This document shows, piece by piece, positions 35,458 through 46,420 of a DNA stretch of 64,000 bases. The DNA is from Jackrogersella multiformis. Its lineage: Eukaryota; Ascomycota; Sordariomycetes; Xylariales; Hypoxylaceae. A program made the position numbers and the translations under genes. Every line of letters starts with the position of its first letter. The stretch's first letter is position 1. Location: NCBI GenBank assembly GCA_902806575.1, contig CADCXD010000010.1, positions 1,550,001 through 1,614,000 on the forward strand, read 5' to 3'. The notes under the pieces are model-generated. The model did not search any database. It was not told the origin of the DNA and was given only the letters and a program-made list of their open reading frames with translations.

Positions 35458-36040
35458 ATGAAGTTCTCCATCGCTGCTGTTGCCTTCGCCGCTGGCGTCT
35501 CTGCCTCTTACCCGGCCTCTAACGCTACCACCGCGTACACCACCGAGGTTGTCACTTCTTACGAGACCTACTGCCCTGGCCCCACCCAGATCACCTACGG
35601 CACCAACACCTACACCGTCACTGAGGTACGTTATTGGCATATCTCGAGAAAGCGGAACTCGCAACTAACCATTCTATAGGCCACCACCCTGACCATCACT
35701 GACTGCCCTTGCACCATCAGCAAGCCGGTCTACACTACTTCGTCCGTATCCTGTGCTACCTGGTAAGAGAGGAGGATTTTAAGCAAGAAAAGTTAAGCTA
35801 ACATCTAGCAGTGCCCCGGCTCCTCCCCCGGCTTACCCTACCTCGGCCCCGGCTCCTCCCCCGGTCTACCCCAACACCACCGCCCCGGCTGTCACCCCCA
35901 GCACCGTCTACCCCACTGGCGGTGTCCCGGGCACCACGACCCCCACCAGCGCTATCCCTACCGCTGGCGCTGGCAAGGTCGCCGCTCTCTCCGGCGCTGG
36001 CCTTGCTGGCCTCCTCGGTCTTGCCGTTGCCGCCCTATAA
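35458..36040 (+). CDS. Small secreted GPI-anchored cell-wall protein, CCG-6-like
   Basis: Exons join(35458..35625, 35680..35762, 35812..36040), 159 aa. The last acceptor is ambiguous (TAGCAG): use of 35809 would add one Ser. Signal peptide MKFSIAAVAFAAGVSAS. The mature N-terminal domain has Thr-rich strands and paired cysteines (TTEVVTSYETYCPGP, TYTVTEATTLTITDCPC), closely matching the clock-controlled CCG-6-type wall proteins of Sordariomycetes. A Pro/Thr/Ser linker with two APAPPP repeats follows. The C-terminus (GAGKVAALSGAGLAGLLGLAVAAL, quoted only in part by family: small omega-site residues then a hydrophobic tail) fits a GPI signal. Codons end almost entirely in C, indicating high expression, in keeping with the TATA box. 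No catalytic motif. Confidence 0.85.
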
Positions 36041-37017
36041 GTCGGCTCCTAGTTTCGCATTCGCGTCTATGACATACGATTCTCCTTTGTTCGATATTAC
36101 CTAATCCTGGGGGATCGAGAACGCTTTTGGACGCTCATGACGGGAAGCAAGCTGGAGTTGTGATTTTGGGAAGGTGGAAGTGTTTTAGACTGGGAACTTT
36201 AACGGCACACGGTGTGTTCTGCATTGCACTATGGAGTATTATCACGGCCACGCATGCAGGATATCGGATTTTGATTCTTGTAATTTCTTGTCTCGGTGTT
36301 TCGGGCAGTCAATCAATCTCGCCATGGAGGATTACGATGTGTGAGGTCTACTGGTAGTTGAATGGTCGTGGAGGACTCTTGGATCTGAAGCCGCTTCCTG
36401 CCGCTGTTTGGATGGGAGATGAGCTTCGTCTTCGGGGAGCCTTTGACAAAATCAAACCATTTACACTTTACTACCTGTCCCGTCGCCCAAGAAGTTATTC
36501 GATTCCCGTGCTCTTGCGAACCCTTTTGGCTTCTCGTTCTTGTACAAACTTTGAGAGCCGAACGGCATTGTTAAATACCTCGCAAGAGTTGCAGGCTTGT
36601 CGCAGTCTTAGCTGGATGTTTTATTGGTTTCTAGACAAGCCACTCGTGCTTGCGGCGTCTTTGTACGGTACCTAGTTCAATGACAACGCAGACACGCCTA
36701 GAGATCAAGTTTTGGTCTGGCGCCCTATATACCATCGAGTCCTATTTTGATTGTCTGTGATTGTAGTATTGAAGTCGAATTAGATGTAATGTTTCATTTA
36801 ATGAACATTTCAGTTATGGATTTTTAAGACATCCATTTGTGTAGTGGTCTATTTATGGTACCTACCTAGCGTAATAACGTTGTTCAGTCCAATAAGATGA
36901 CTTGGAGCAGGTAGTAGGTATATGGTAAGGCGCTGATTTACTGCCACACTTGTGTCACCCACTATCAATGTTTATTTATGCAACATATGTCTACCTCTTA
37001 AGTAGGCAGGTAAGTAT

Positions 37018-37032
37018 CTAGGTACCTAGGTA
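37018..37032. repeat. Palindromic TACCTAGGTA-family word
   Basis: CTAGGTACCTAGGTA in the intergenic DNA between the GPI protein and MFS genes. Confidence 0.8.
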
Positions 37033-38090
37033 CATAAGGTACTTAATTCATATGATGTTTGTAGGTATCTCAATATCTCTTGTGCCACTTCTTACGCCTC
37101 CTACGCCTCCTACGCCTCTTTACCCTTTCTCCTGTCAGAAACTATTCGGTTAGTTGATAGGGCAGGGCCGATATTCAGATAGCGAATTTAGATTGGATCG
37201 ATGATCAGTGATTGCGCAAGCACACATCCATGAATGTTGATCACTTTGTTGATCACTGACGATCCCATTGCCTGGGCTGCTTGGACAATGGGGCTAGAGG
37301 CTTGGTGTGTATATTGTACGAGAAAAGGTACGTATGCATTCGTACCTAGATAAGTACCACTAGGTTTGACAGAGGCGACGATCATCCCCTCCACTGGTAC
37401 TGGATATTGTACTACGTATTTCACTCGTTAGACCTCATTGGCTAATAATATTTATAGTTAATTCAAGTTGGCTGTTTGGTAAGATCGAGTCTTACCTTGT
37501 GCGAGAGATACAAAGGGAAATGTACCTATGACCCCGAGACAAACACATGTTTTATTTCTAGTAATCCTAGGTACGTATCAATTCTAGTAATCCTCCAGGT
37601 ACGTATTAATTTGACGATGGTAAAACCCTATGTAACCAACGAATAGGGGTAATGGTCAGATGTCTTAAAGTACGTTTTTATTCTTCGAAATATCAGGTTA
37701 TGAATACACGACAACATCGTTAGTATTGGTTGGCCTGCAACATTGCCTTCATCTACATGGAGTGCTAGGCGCAACGTAACGGATATGGATGGGTGTAGGA
37801 TTCATGTGAGTCGTACCCAACTAGACGGTTACTTGCCTATCCGATCTTGTGATGGATGCCACCACTGCGAGGACGCAGGGACACCATACAGGCAACAGGT
37901 AATGCTACACTATACACGAGACGAATCTAAATACTAGCACTGGTTGGTAAGGTATTCGCCGCGGTCCCTTACTTCAGAGAAGTTTATATTAACTTGCCGT
38001 ACGTACGTCTAGGTCGTCGGCCCGAAGGACATATCCGTTCGATTAATGTCTTTTTTTCCCTTTTCCCTTTTCCTCTCCAACTCTAAAGGG

Positions 38091-38118
38091 CCCCCCCCCC
38101 TTTTTTTTTTTTTTTTTT
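38091..38118. repeat. C10-T18 homopolymer junction
   Basis: Ten C followed directly by eighteen T, preceded by GGG. Unusual in this window; may be real or a sequencing/assembly artefact. Confidence 0.8.
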
Positions 38119-38611
38119 CGGTACCTCAAGACGTCGGTCGCTGTAATAAGAAATTCTGTCTTTGTATTTTACATTTACTTAGGTAATTATTTTACTACTA
38201 ATGTGCTCAAAATGACTATTTGTATTATTTCGCACATGTCTCTACTTTCACTGTCTATTCAAGTACGTGTTGTTTGATAAGCAGCTGTTACCTGATCACT
38301 AGTCACAGGACGATATCTTCGCTACCCAGGTAACTACCGGCAGGTTGAAAATCTTAGGTATCCCATGTGGCTTCCATTGCCCGAAGAGGTTTGTTCTTGC
38401 GGCTCTCTCGCCTTATCAACCATCAACAAAGACCTATTATTGATAAATATATGTCTTTTTGATTGGCTAGCCGCTATACCTACCCCGGGCCTCCATCTGA
38501 CGATCAGTATCATGGATATCAACCGCCATTCCCCTTCTAGTCGAATGCCTATCTCCTCAATCAACCCCTCACTTTTACGCGCCAGCTTTCGAAATACGCA
38601 TATTAGTCATT

Positions 38612-40517
38612 ATGTCCGAGGTCAAGAATATATCGGCGACAGCTTCATCAGCTGATATTGAAAAAGCAGCAGTAGATCCATCTAACGAGGCCGGAATTCG
38701 CTCCGTACAGAAACATGTCCACAGCAATGATCCGGATGAGGCGTTAAAGCTTGTATCTGGAGAGGTGGTGGTCTTGACTCCGGAAGATGAGAGGAGATTG
38801 TTGAGGAAGATTGATCGTCATTTGATGCCTCTGCTTTGCATTGTTTACGGATTGAATTACTTGGACAAGACTACACTTTCGTATGCTTCAGTTATGGGAA
38901 TCAAAGTGAGATGTATCGTGCCTAGTGTTAGATGGAAACATACTAAGAGTGTTCTTTGCAGACAGACCTCAATCTAGAAGGTTAGCCCCCTAACAACCAA
39001 TAGCGTGTACTTAAGAAATGTTCTAACAAACTTGACATGTTTAAGGCCAGGATTACTCTGTGAGCCATTTCCTGTCCTTGTCTTACCAGGGAACGTGTTC
39101 ATGGTCACTATCTCCTTTGACTAGTTGTCCTTGATATTATAGACTAGTTCCTAGCATGAATGATACTGACTTTATCATAGTGGATAGCCTCGATTTTCTA
39201 CTTCGGCTATCTCTTCTGGGAATGGCCTACAAACCGCCTTCTTCAGCGATTGCCTCTGGCAAAATATTCAGCCTTCAACGTGGTGATGTGGGGTCTCACC
39301 CTGTGCTGTCTGGCGGCCGTGAAAGACTTCGGCGGAGCAATGACAGTCAGGTTCTTCCTCGGCGCTTTCGAAGCAGCCGTCAGCCCTGGGTTTGCCCTCT
39401 TCACTTCCCAGTGGTATACCAAACAGGAGCAGGGCACGAGAGTAGGCTGGTGGTTCAGCTTCAACGGCTGGGGCCAGGTGGTAGGTGGCTGCGTAGCTTA
39501 CGGCATTGCCGTAGGCACGGAGGCTCATCCTATTGCTATCAAGTCGTGGCAACTGGTCTTCCTCGTGACTGGGTTTTTCACGGCTTTCATGGGAGTCTTG
39601 TTTCTGTACCTCATGCCGGACAGTCAACTGAATGCCCGATTCCTGACGCACCAGGAACGAATAATGGCTGTCGAACGTATTCGTATCAATCAGCAGGGCG
39701 TAGGAAATAAACATTTTAAGTGGTATCAGTGCAGAGAAGCGCTCACAGACCCAATGATCTGGGCTTTCGTGCTCTACAGCGTCATGTCTTCGATCCCTAA
39801 CGGTAAGCTGTCTGCCCTCTTACTTCGGAATCGTAGGTTAACGTAATTCATCAGGTGGAATGTCGAACTACTTCTCGCAACTCATTGTCTCGTTTGGGTT
39901 CACTGCGAATCAGTCTCTACTTTTGGGCGCTCCAGGTGGTGTCATCCAGGTCATCTCCCTCCTCGTCACCGGTCATTTTGGCGACCGATTCAAGAATCGC
40001 ATAGTTAGACCCCTTTAATCCATTTTCTACACTGAAGCTAACGATCCCCTCACAGTTATTCGGTGCCGGTGGGGTCCTAGTTTCCGTGCTCGGCCTATTT
40101 CTCATACTTCTCGTGCCGCTAAGCAACAGTGGCGGGCGGCTTGCAGGCTATTACCTTTATCAGTGTGCCTCGACTGGTTTTGTTGCCTTACTCGGTCTCA
40201 TCTCGACAAACGTGGCGGGATGGACGAAGAAGACGACCGCGGCGGCAATGTATTTGATCGCTTACTGTGTTGGTAACATCATCGGGCCCCAGGTCTTCCA
40301 GTCGAACGATGCGCCGCGGTACCGCAACGCGAACATTGTCGTTCTCGTGTGCATGTTTGTCTCGTTCGCCATCCTGCTCTTCATAAATATCTGGTGCAAG
40401 CGTCAGAATGCAATCAAGGCCGCTATACGAGCTGCCCCTGGTTATACTAAAGTGGATGGGCAAGAGTTTCTTGATCTGACAGATAGGGAGAACCATGAGT
40501 TTATATACAGTCTGTGA
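38612..40517 (+). CDS. MFS carrier, DAL5/allantoate permease (anion:cation symporter) family
   Basis: Plasma-membrane transporter of 519 aa with about 12 membrane helices; relatives carry allantoate, nicotinate, pantothenate, biotin or dipeptides. Exons join(38612..38905, 38962..38980, 39046..39059, 39181..39802, 39855..40003, 40056..40517). Two consecutive microexons of 19 and 14 nt encode TDLNLEGQDYS; with them the family sequence is unbroken from YGLNYLDKTTLSYASVMGI to WIASIFYFGYLFWEWPTN. Other landmarks are LPLAKYSAFNVVMWG, FLGAFEAAVSPGF, FSFNGWGQVVGG, the motif A-like loop GHFGDRFKNRI and AGWTKKTTAAAMYLIAYCVGN. The N-terminal ~70 residues and the ~35 residue tail are cytosolic. No premature stop in the joined frame. 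The substrate cannot be deduced. Confidence 0.92.
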
Positions 40518-41258
40518 GAATAGACTAGGAATATTATTTTATAATATTCCATTGTTAGTTGGATAACAAGGAACAATGCTGTCGTTGATACTACCCTTAG
40601 ATTATCAAGAACTTGCCTTCCAATACATCATTATCCATAAATACGTCTGCAAGCCTAGGTACAGGATGACTGCACGGAATACTACCGCAGAATATGTGTG
40701 TTTTAGACCACTTTGTATCAGGTAAGTTACGTGTCTCAATATGCTGCAGGTTACCATTTTCTGAGTCAGCTTGTGTGTATAACATATTAGTAGATGTAGC
40801 TAATTTCGACTTCTCTTTGACGGCATATTCAGCTACATGACTGTTGAATATTTCCTTTGCTAAGTCACTTTTAGGCTACTCCTTATTTACACACTTTATC
40901 ATACCTACACAAGATTCGGTAATTGAAAAAGTCTAGCTATCTTATATGTTCAGTCTATAAAATTCCAACAGTTCTAACAAGCGCCTTGAAATACAGTAAA
41001 CGAGCGAATAAAGAAACCACAGGAAGCCAAAGAGTGACTAGCCATGAACTCACAGAGCTGCACGGTAAGAAGGCCCGTATCTTGCAATCCCACCTCAACG
41101 AATCGAGTACCTTACTTCCTTCCTTACTTCAGTTGCTATTTCTAGTGCCTCCTTTCTTGACTTGGAGAAGACATTGAAATAGGCTACAAATGTATTTGCC
41201 CCGGAACTAGGGTGTGGAATCACCGAGCCCCTTTTCGCAAGACATTCGTAACGGTTGA
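40518..41258. other. Convergent intergenic region (MFS / ATP-grasp)
   Basis: 0.74 kb between the MFS gene (+) and the ATP-grasp gene (-). A+T-rich 3' flanks; no gene supported. Confidence 0.5.
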
Positions 41259-43219
41259 CTAGTATTTCGTGTCAATATTTGCCTTCTTCTTTCTCCACAA
41301 TATATTAAATGGTTTATGATAATGCTTACTATTTTTTGCTAGGTCCGGTCTGCGGGACAGCAGTTCTTCGCAGATATCGTCCGAATCGAAAATCCCCTCA
41401 CACGTCTTGTCAAACTCAGCGCCGATCAATACCATCGCTCCCGTGTATTGAGCACCGCTCAGGAATGGGCGGGCCAATGCCCTGACCCGTTCCTTGTCAT
41501 CGATAGCCAAGGCCAGCGCAACCCCAAAATAGTCGATTCCGTAGACAGATTCGACGATGCGACTGGCAGTCAGCCCTGGGGGTCGCGGGTTGATTTCTAG
41601 AACCCAAGGAATGGGAGGACCAGATGTGGCCACTTTTTCAGTCGGTCGTAGATCTACAATACTACCAACGGGACGGTATTCGACCGATGATCGATCAACT
41701 CGGGCTTCTACATGCATGATGCCACTAGAAAACCCAAGCCGTCGGATCGTCGCACTGATGCACCTCTGCAGCATTTCTCGCTCGGCAGGCGGCAGTGCGG
41801 AGGGGTGGACGAGATAAGTCTCCAAGAAGTTCCCCTGCGAGGCGGGAACTCCTGCGTCGCCCCGGTCTCCCGATTTGGGGAAGTCGTCGGAGATTTCGCA
41901 GAACAGTACTTCGCCATCGAGCAGGACGACGTTTACGTCTACTTCTGGGCCGTCGCAGTATCTCTCCATCGTAAACGATTTGAAGAAAGTCTTATGTATC
42001 ATTTCCACGGCGGACCGGATCCCTGCTGCATCGTCCACTCGTACGACCCCTTCTGAGTTTAGGCCTAGACGTGGCTTGAGAATTAGGGGGTACTCGAGCT
42101 TCTCCCGAGAGGCAAAGTTCATGGCTTCTTCGGCCGTCGAGCCAAAGAACGGCTCACGACCTTCGAATATGGCTAGCCTGTACTTGTCTGTTGCAATCTC
42201 GTACGATTCCGCCGGTTGGCACGGGAGGCCAAGTTGTTGAGCTGCCCGGCTAACCGTGGCGAGGAACGGTTCCAAAAAGGCTACGATCCCGTCGACCTTC
42301 TTGCCGTACGATCTGACTGTAGCAACGATGTGGTCTGCCATGTCGTCCCCAGGAGTACCACCAAGAACCAGCCGGCAAGAGAGCCTCGTACCAATCTGAG
42401 TACTCTTGTCTCTCAATCCAGCATCCGGGCTTCTCGATGATGACTAGGTCGATGCCAAGGGCACGGGATGCGCCACACGCGAATGTCGTCCATGCCCCTG
42501 ATGATGGATCGCGGTAGCTACATCCAACGAGCACAATGCATTTACGAGCAACTGGCGTCGGTATGATCCACGGTATCGACATCTTGTTTTCAAAATCATC
42601 CTCAAACGACGAAGAAACAGTGGACATTTCTGGAATCGGTTCTCCTGGAGAAAAGCGCTGTAGCAGTATTCCTCCGGCGGAAGATCGAAACATTTCAGGA
42701 AGCGAAGCGACGTCTAGGTGTAGGGCATCACCGGGGAAGAATTGAAGGGGCGTCGAAAACGATGCTACATGCTCAATCCCGATGGCATCATTGAGACGGA
42801 GAGGAATGATGTCCGACCTGATAATTGTTCCTTTGCGTAGAGGAATGATGAGCCTCACGACTCTATCCCCAGTGGATTCTGTAGCTTGAAGGCAGGTCAG
42901 GAGGAATCGATATGCCGCCAACGAACCAAAGGCCTCCACGCTAGTAGGCTGAGGTTCTTCATCATTTTCCAGAAGGCCAAGCGTATTGTCTCTGGGGATT
43001 CGCAGGGTTTCTGAGTTTGACGGCGCATGATTTGCCGTCAAGAGAAGATCAACTACCTGTAGTGCCGTGTTCTCATTTGAGCCAAACTTCGTAAGTTGTG
43101 AAATAGCCCATTGCAAACAACAGTAACTTATATCTGTTAACACGGGAACCTAGAAGCTTTATATGATTTGGGAACTTACCGTGATTATCCCAAACTATGG
43201 TTATCTCCTTCTCAGCCAT
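41259..43219 (-). pseudogene. ATP-grasp ligase-like gene with an apparent one-base frameshift
   Basis: Resembles fungal ATP-grasp (carbamoyl-phosphate synthase/carnosine synthase-type) ligases, which join a carboxylate to an amine through an acyl phosphate. Exon 1 is 43180..43219 (MAEKEITIVWDNH), intron 43134-43179 (46 bp), exon 2 from 43133. The N-terminal half reads on to RQEYSDWYEALLPAG; the ATP-grasp half (GGTPGDDMADHIVAT, ILKPRLGLNSEG, MERYCDGPEVDVNVV, MHVEARV, LEINPRPPG) is one frame over and ends at 41259. The switch falls at about 42366-42372; removing one base would fuse both parts into about 645 aa. No intron of normal size bridges it: the only frame-restoring GT/AG pair I found would be 34 bp. 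The ATP-grasp half is otherwise intact, including the metal-binding E-x-N, so either recent inactivation or a sequencing error is possible. Confidence 0.8.
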
Positions 43220-44056
43220 TTTGTAGGATGCTCACTTAGCTCAAGGACAGGGTCGTTGATCTTGCCGTCTTCAACACGAGAACACCTCATAATTTCTAGC
43301 AAATAGAGTCAATTTAAATAATTCTGCTAAAGTATATTTTCTTTTTGGTTTCTATTCACGTCTACAGTCCTAGACATAGTTGAGGCTGCACATGAATAGC
43401 TTATTTCCCAATCGAGAAATTTTGGGCGGTAGCTGAACGACGATTCCATAAGCTGAGTCATTAACCATGAAACCGCAAGGCAGCTCACGAGCCCTTGTAG
43501 CCGCTCAAGGTAAACTTTTCCAGCATCTAAGTTAGCGGAGCATAGCAGCGCGGACACGCCGTCCCGTAGTCGAGTTTCTTGTGGGTGATGTGCTCAAGGC
43601 ATATTGTTCGTGACCCTATATCCAAGGTATATAAGCGGCGGACCCCCAAACCGTCGTGAATTAAGTCCGCCTCGAATCTTCGTGTTCGAGCGAACACGTC
43701 ATGATATATAAGATATAGACAATGTGATTGGCAGACCAAAATATCAAACAGCTTAGACGAAGTTGGACAAGCGAAGGCCCAGCTTTATATCCGAGTCTAG
43801 AGGGCCCTTCTGCGGACACAAGAACTAGTAGATTAAAAAATGAAAAAGGAGGTAACTATCCCGAGGTTAGGACAATTGATCTATCGCCGGAGTCCTAAGT
43901 CTCAAGAAACCAAACTCGGACATAGGCGAAGTTCGGTTCAATAGGAATTCTAGTCGTTGTCGTAATCGAAGCTGTTTCCCTTAACCCGAGACATCAGAAG
44001 TAAAAATAGAGTCTCGATACCATGGTTGAAGTTAGGGCTTAGTTGAGTGAAGGGGC
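43220..44056. other. Intergenic region between ATP-grasp and acyl-CoA ligase genes
   Basis: 0.84 kb. It is the upstream region of the ATP-grasp gene and the 3' flank of the acyl-CoA ligase gene, both on the minus strand. Short minus-strand open frames (43327-43557, 43527-43739) have no recognisable product. A perfect inverted repeat at 43681-43698 is listed separately. Confidence 0.5.
43681..43698. promoter_or_regulatory. Perfect inverted repeat, candidate regulator-binding site
   Basis: CGTGTTCG, 2 nt spacer (AG), CGAACACG: an 8+8 bp perfect inverted repeat about 460 bp upstream of the ATP-grasp ATG. A nearby CGG-N9-CCG pair lies at about 43638-43652. Symmetric sites of this kind suit dimeric regulators, but no regulator is known here and function is inferred only from symmetry and position. 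Confidence 0.35.
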
Positions 44057-46420
44057 CTACAGCTTCGCTCTCGCTTCGATAGCTTGGTGCACATCTCCCT
44101 TGTGTTTAAAGTACTCTGCAACTTTAGATCTTGCGACTTCAATCACGGATACATCCTCGATGGTGGCCGGGTACTGGACTTCATTCTCGAGCTCCCCGTG
44201 GACGGCATTTTCGATTAGTTCTCTTAGAACTCTCCGTAGGGTCTTACCCGATCGTGTTTTAGGGATCATTCCTTTACCCTGTATCATCCCACCAAGCGTT
44301 GCAATGCCGCCAATTTGCGCTCGAACTAAACTTTGGATCTCATTCGATAATGTCTCGTCTGGTACGGCGGATGTAGGGTGATCAGGTACTGACAGTGTTA
44401 TAAAGGCGAAAGGAAGTTGTCCCTTTAGAGAGTCCGGGATGCCGATAACGCTGGCTTCAGCGACCAGGTGATGGCTTGTTATTGCTTGTTCGATAGAGCC
44501 TGTTCCATTTGTCTTAATATAAATTTCGTAAAAGCGTGGAAGCTAACCTACCAGTTGAAAGTCGGTGACCAGCTGTATTGATCAAATCGTCACTCCGGCT
44601 CATGATACTTATATACCCATGGGCATCTATCATACCGGCATCTGTGAAATTAGTTAGCACATGCTAGCCTATAAGCATTTATAAAGGACTTACCACCAGT
44701 GTCAACCCATTTTCCAGCAAACCTCTTGAGATATCCGTTGTAAAACCTCTCTTCGTCGCCCCACAACGTCGTGAACCCGGTCGGGGCAAGCGGAATCGCC
44801 AGAACAATGTTACCCATTTTCCCTCTTTTCACCTCGATTCCGTTATCATCCACCACTCTAACATCGAAGCCTGGCATCGCCTTGCCAGCACTTCCCGGCT
44901 TAACCGGCAACGGTTTATGGCTTTTGGTTTTGCTCTCTCCAGAGTGGGCTGCGTACGGAGCTAGACTGATACCTGAAATCGGCGATCCAGATTCCGACGA
45001 CCACCAGTTATCTACTACAGTACCGTCGGGGGCGCCATGCTGCCGTATAAGATCTTGATACATTGTGATAATCGAGGGTTCCGATCTCTCACCGGCAAGA
45101 AAAAGTGCCTTTAGGCTTTTCAGACCACCCTGTTCACCTATCTTCTTTAAGGAATTGTTTCCCGGATCGTCTCTCTTAATCGCTCGCAGAGCAGCTAAGT
45201 CCGTTATTTTTAGGATTCAGCATAATTATTGGGCATTACTCACTCGGAGCGGTGAACAGGCTCGTTACTTTGTAATCCTGTACGATACGCCAGAGTGTCG
45301 AGCTGTCGGGAGTTCCCACTGGCTTTCCTTCGAAAAGAACTGTCGCCGCGCCGACAAGGAGAGGGGCATATATGATGTAGGAATGTCCGACCACCCACCC
45401 TATATCACTTTTGTTCCAAGTCAGCATTCGTTATAGGCTGGGCTCCTCTCGAGCTACGGACACTCACCTTGCTGTGAACATGACATCTCCGGGTCCATGA
45501 ACACCAAACAAGTAACTTATTGAGAGATGTAGCCCAACTGCATGACCGGCTGCCTGACGAACAACGCCTTTCGGAGACCCCGTTGTTCCGCTGGTGTAGA
45601 TAATATAAATCTCATCAGCAGCGCCGATAGGAACGCAGTCGGCCTTCACTCCTCTCGCCCTACAGCTACGCACCATCTTGAACCAATTGCGCTCTCCCGC
45701 TGACTTGTTCAGTGGATCCCACCGCAGTTCATCTCGCTGCCAGACTATGACGCGACTTGGCTTGTGGCTAGATAGTCGAACAGCCTCTATGATGAAGGGT
45801 TTGTAAGACATTGGTGGCTTGGCTCCATCAATACCACATGACGCCGTCAGGATGGCCACAGGTTTAGATGCTTCGATACGTTGAGCCAAGGAGGCAGCGG
45901 CGAAGCCACCAAACACGACGGCGTGGATTGCGCCAAGCCGGTTGATGGCGAGAATTCCAATTAGGGCTGCTGGTATCATTGGCACTGCACATTGTTACCT
46001 ACGTTACGATCCTAGTAAAAAATTTGGTGGAGGAGAAGGCGAACTGTAAGCCAACACGACATCCCCTTTCTTCACGCCTTCTTCCCTTAGAGCACCAGCC
46101 GTGACCTCAACCTCATCAAGTAGTTGTGCATAAGTGAGAGTTCTTTTCGTCTTCGTGACGGGACTGTCATAGAAAATGGCAGGCTGGCCTCCGTTGCCAA
46201 CAAGGACGTGGCGGTCAATGCAGTTAAAACATGTTGATATCTCGCCTCCGGTGAACCACTCCCAGTGTGGATACTCAATTCCGCTCCCGAGCTTCTTCGT
46301 TGTCTTGGTCAAGATAGACTTAGGTTTTTTATGCCATTGAAGGTTCTCAGCATGGCGAGCCCAAAATAACTCTGGGTTCTCCAGTGAATGCCGGTAAGTC
46401 TCGTCTTGTGGGTGGCTCAT
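44057..46420 (-). CDS. Propionate-CoA ligase / short-chain acyl-CoA synthetase (ACSS3/PrpE type)
   Basis: AMP-forming enzyme activating propionate or related short acids to the CoA thioester. 696 aa from complement(join(44057..44499, 44552..44641, 44694..45194, 45244..45407, 45468..45984, 46045..46420)); five introns of 49-60 bp. N-terminal signature EWFTGGEISTCFNCIDRHV and TYAQLLDEVEVTAGALREEG. Exon 2 has MPMIPAALIGILAINRLGA, AVVFGGFA and the AMP-binding loop YTSGTTGSPKG (about residues 255-265). Later exons carry SDIGWVVGHSYI, EGKPVGTP, DNWWSSESGSPI, GKWVDTGGDAGMIDAHG, SRSDDLINTAGHRLSTG and the catalytic-Lys motif PKTRSGKTLRR. The first intron has a poor donor (GTTCGC) but its join gives the family sequence VVLAYMPMIPAA. 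An in-frame ATG at 46474 would add 18 residues; 46420 fits the family better. Confidence 0.93.

Larger units (their letters stand above)
36041..38611. other. 2.6 kb intergenic region
   Basis: The first several hundred bases are probably the 3' UTR of the GPI protein. No gene supported. Notable sequence: CTAGGTACCTAGGTA at 37018-37032, a near-perfect CTACGCCTC triplication at about 37092-37118, and an abrupt C10-T18 tract at 38091-38118. The promoter of the MFS gene lies at the right end. Confidence 0.55.

Noticed and set aside
42250..43133. The N-terminal half of the ATP-grasp gene as a separate complete protein
   Set aside because: It stops shortly after the frame change and matches only the N-terminal part of the family; the remainder follows immediately in another frame, so one broken gene is the simpler reading.
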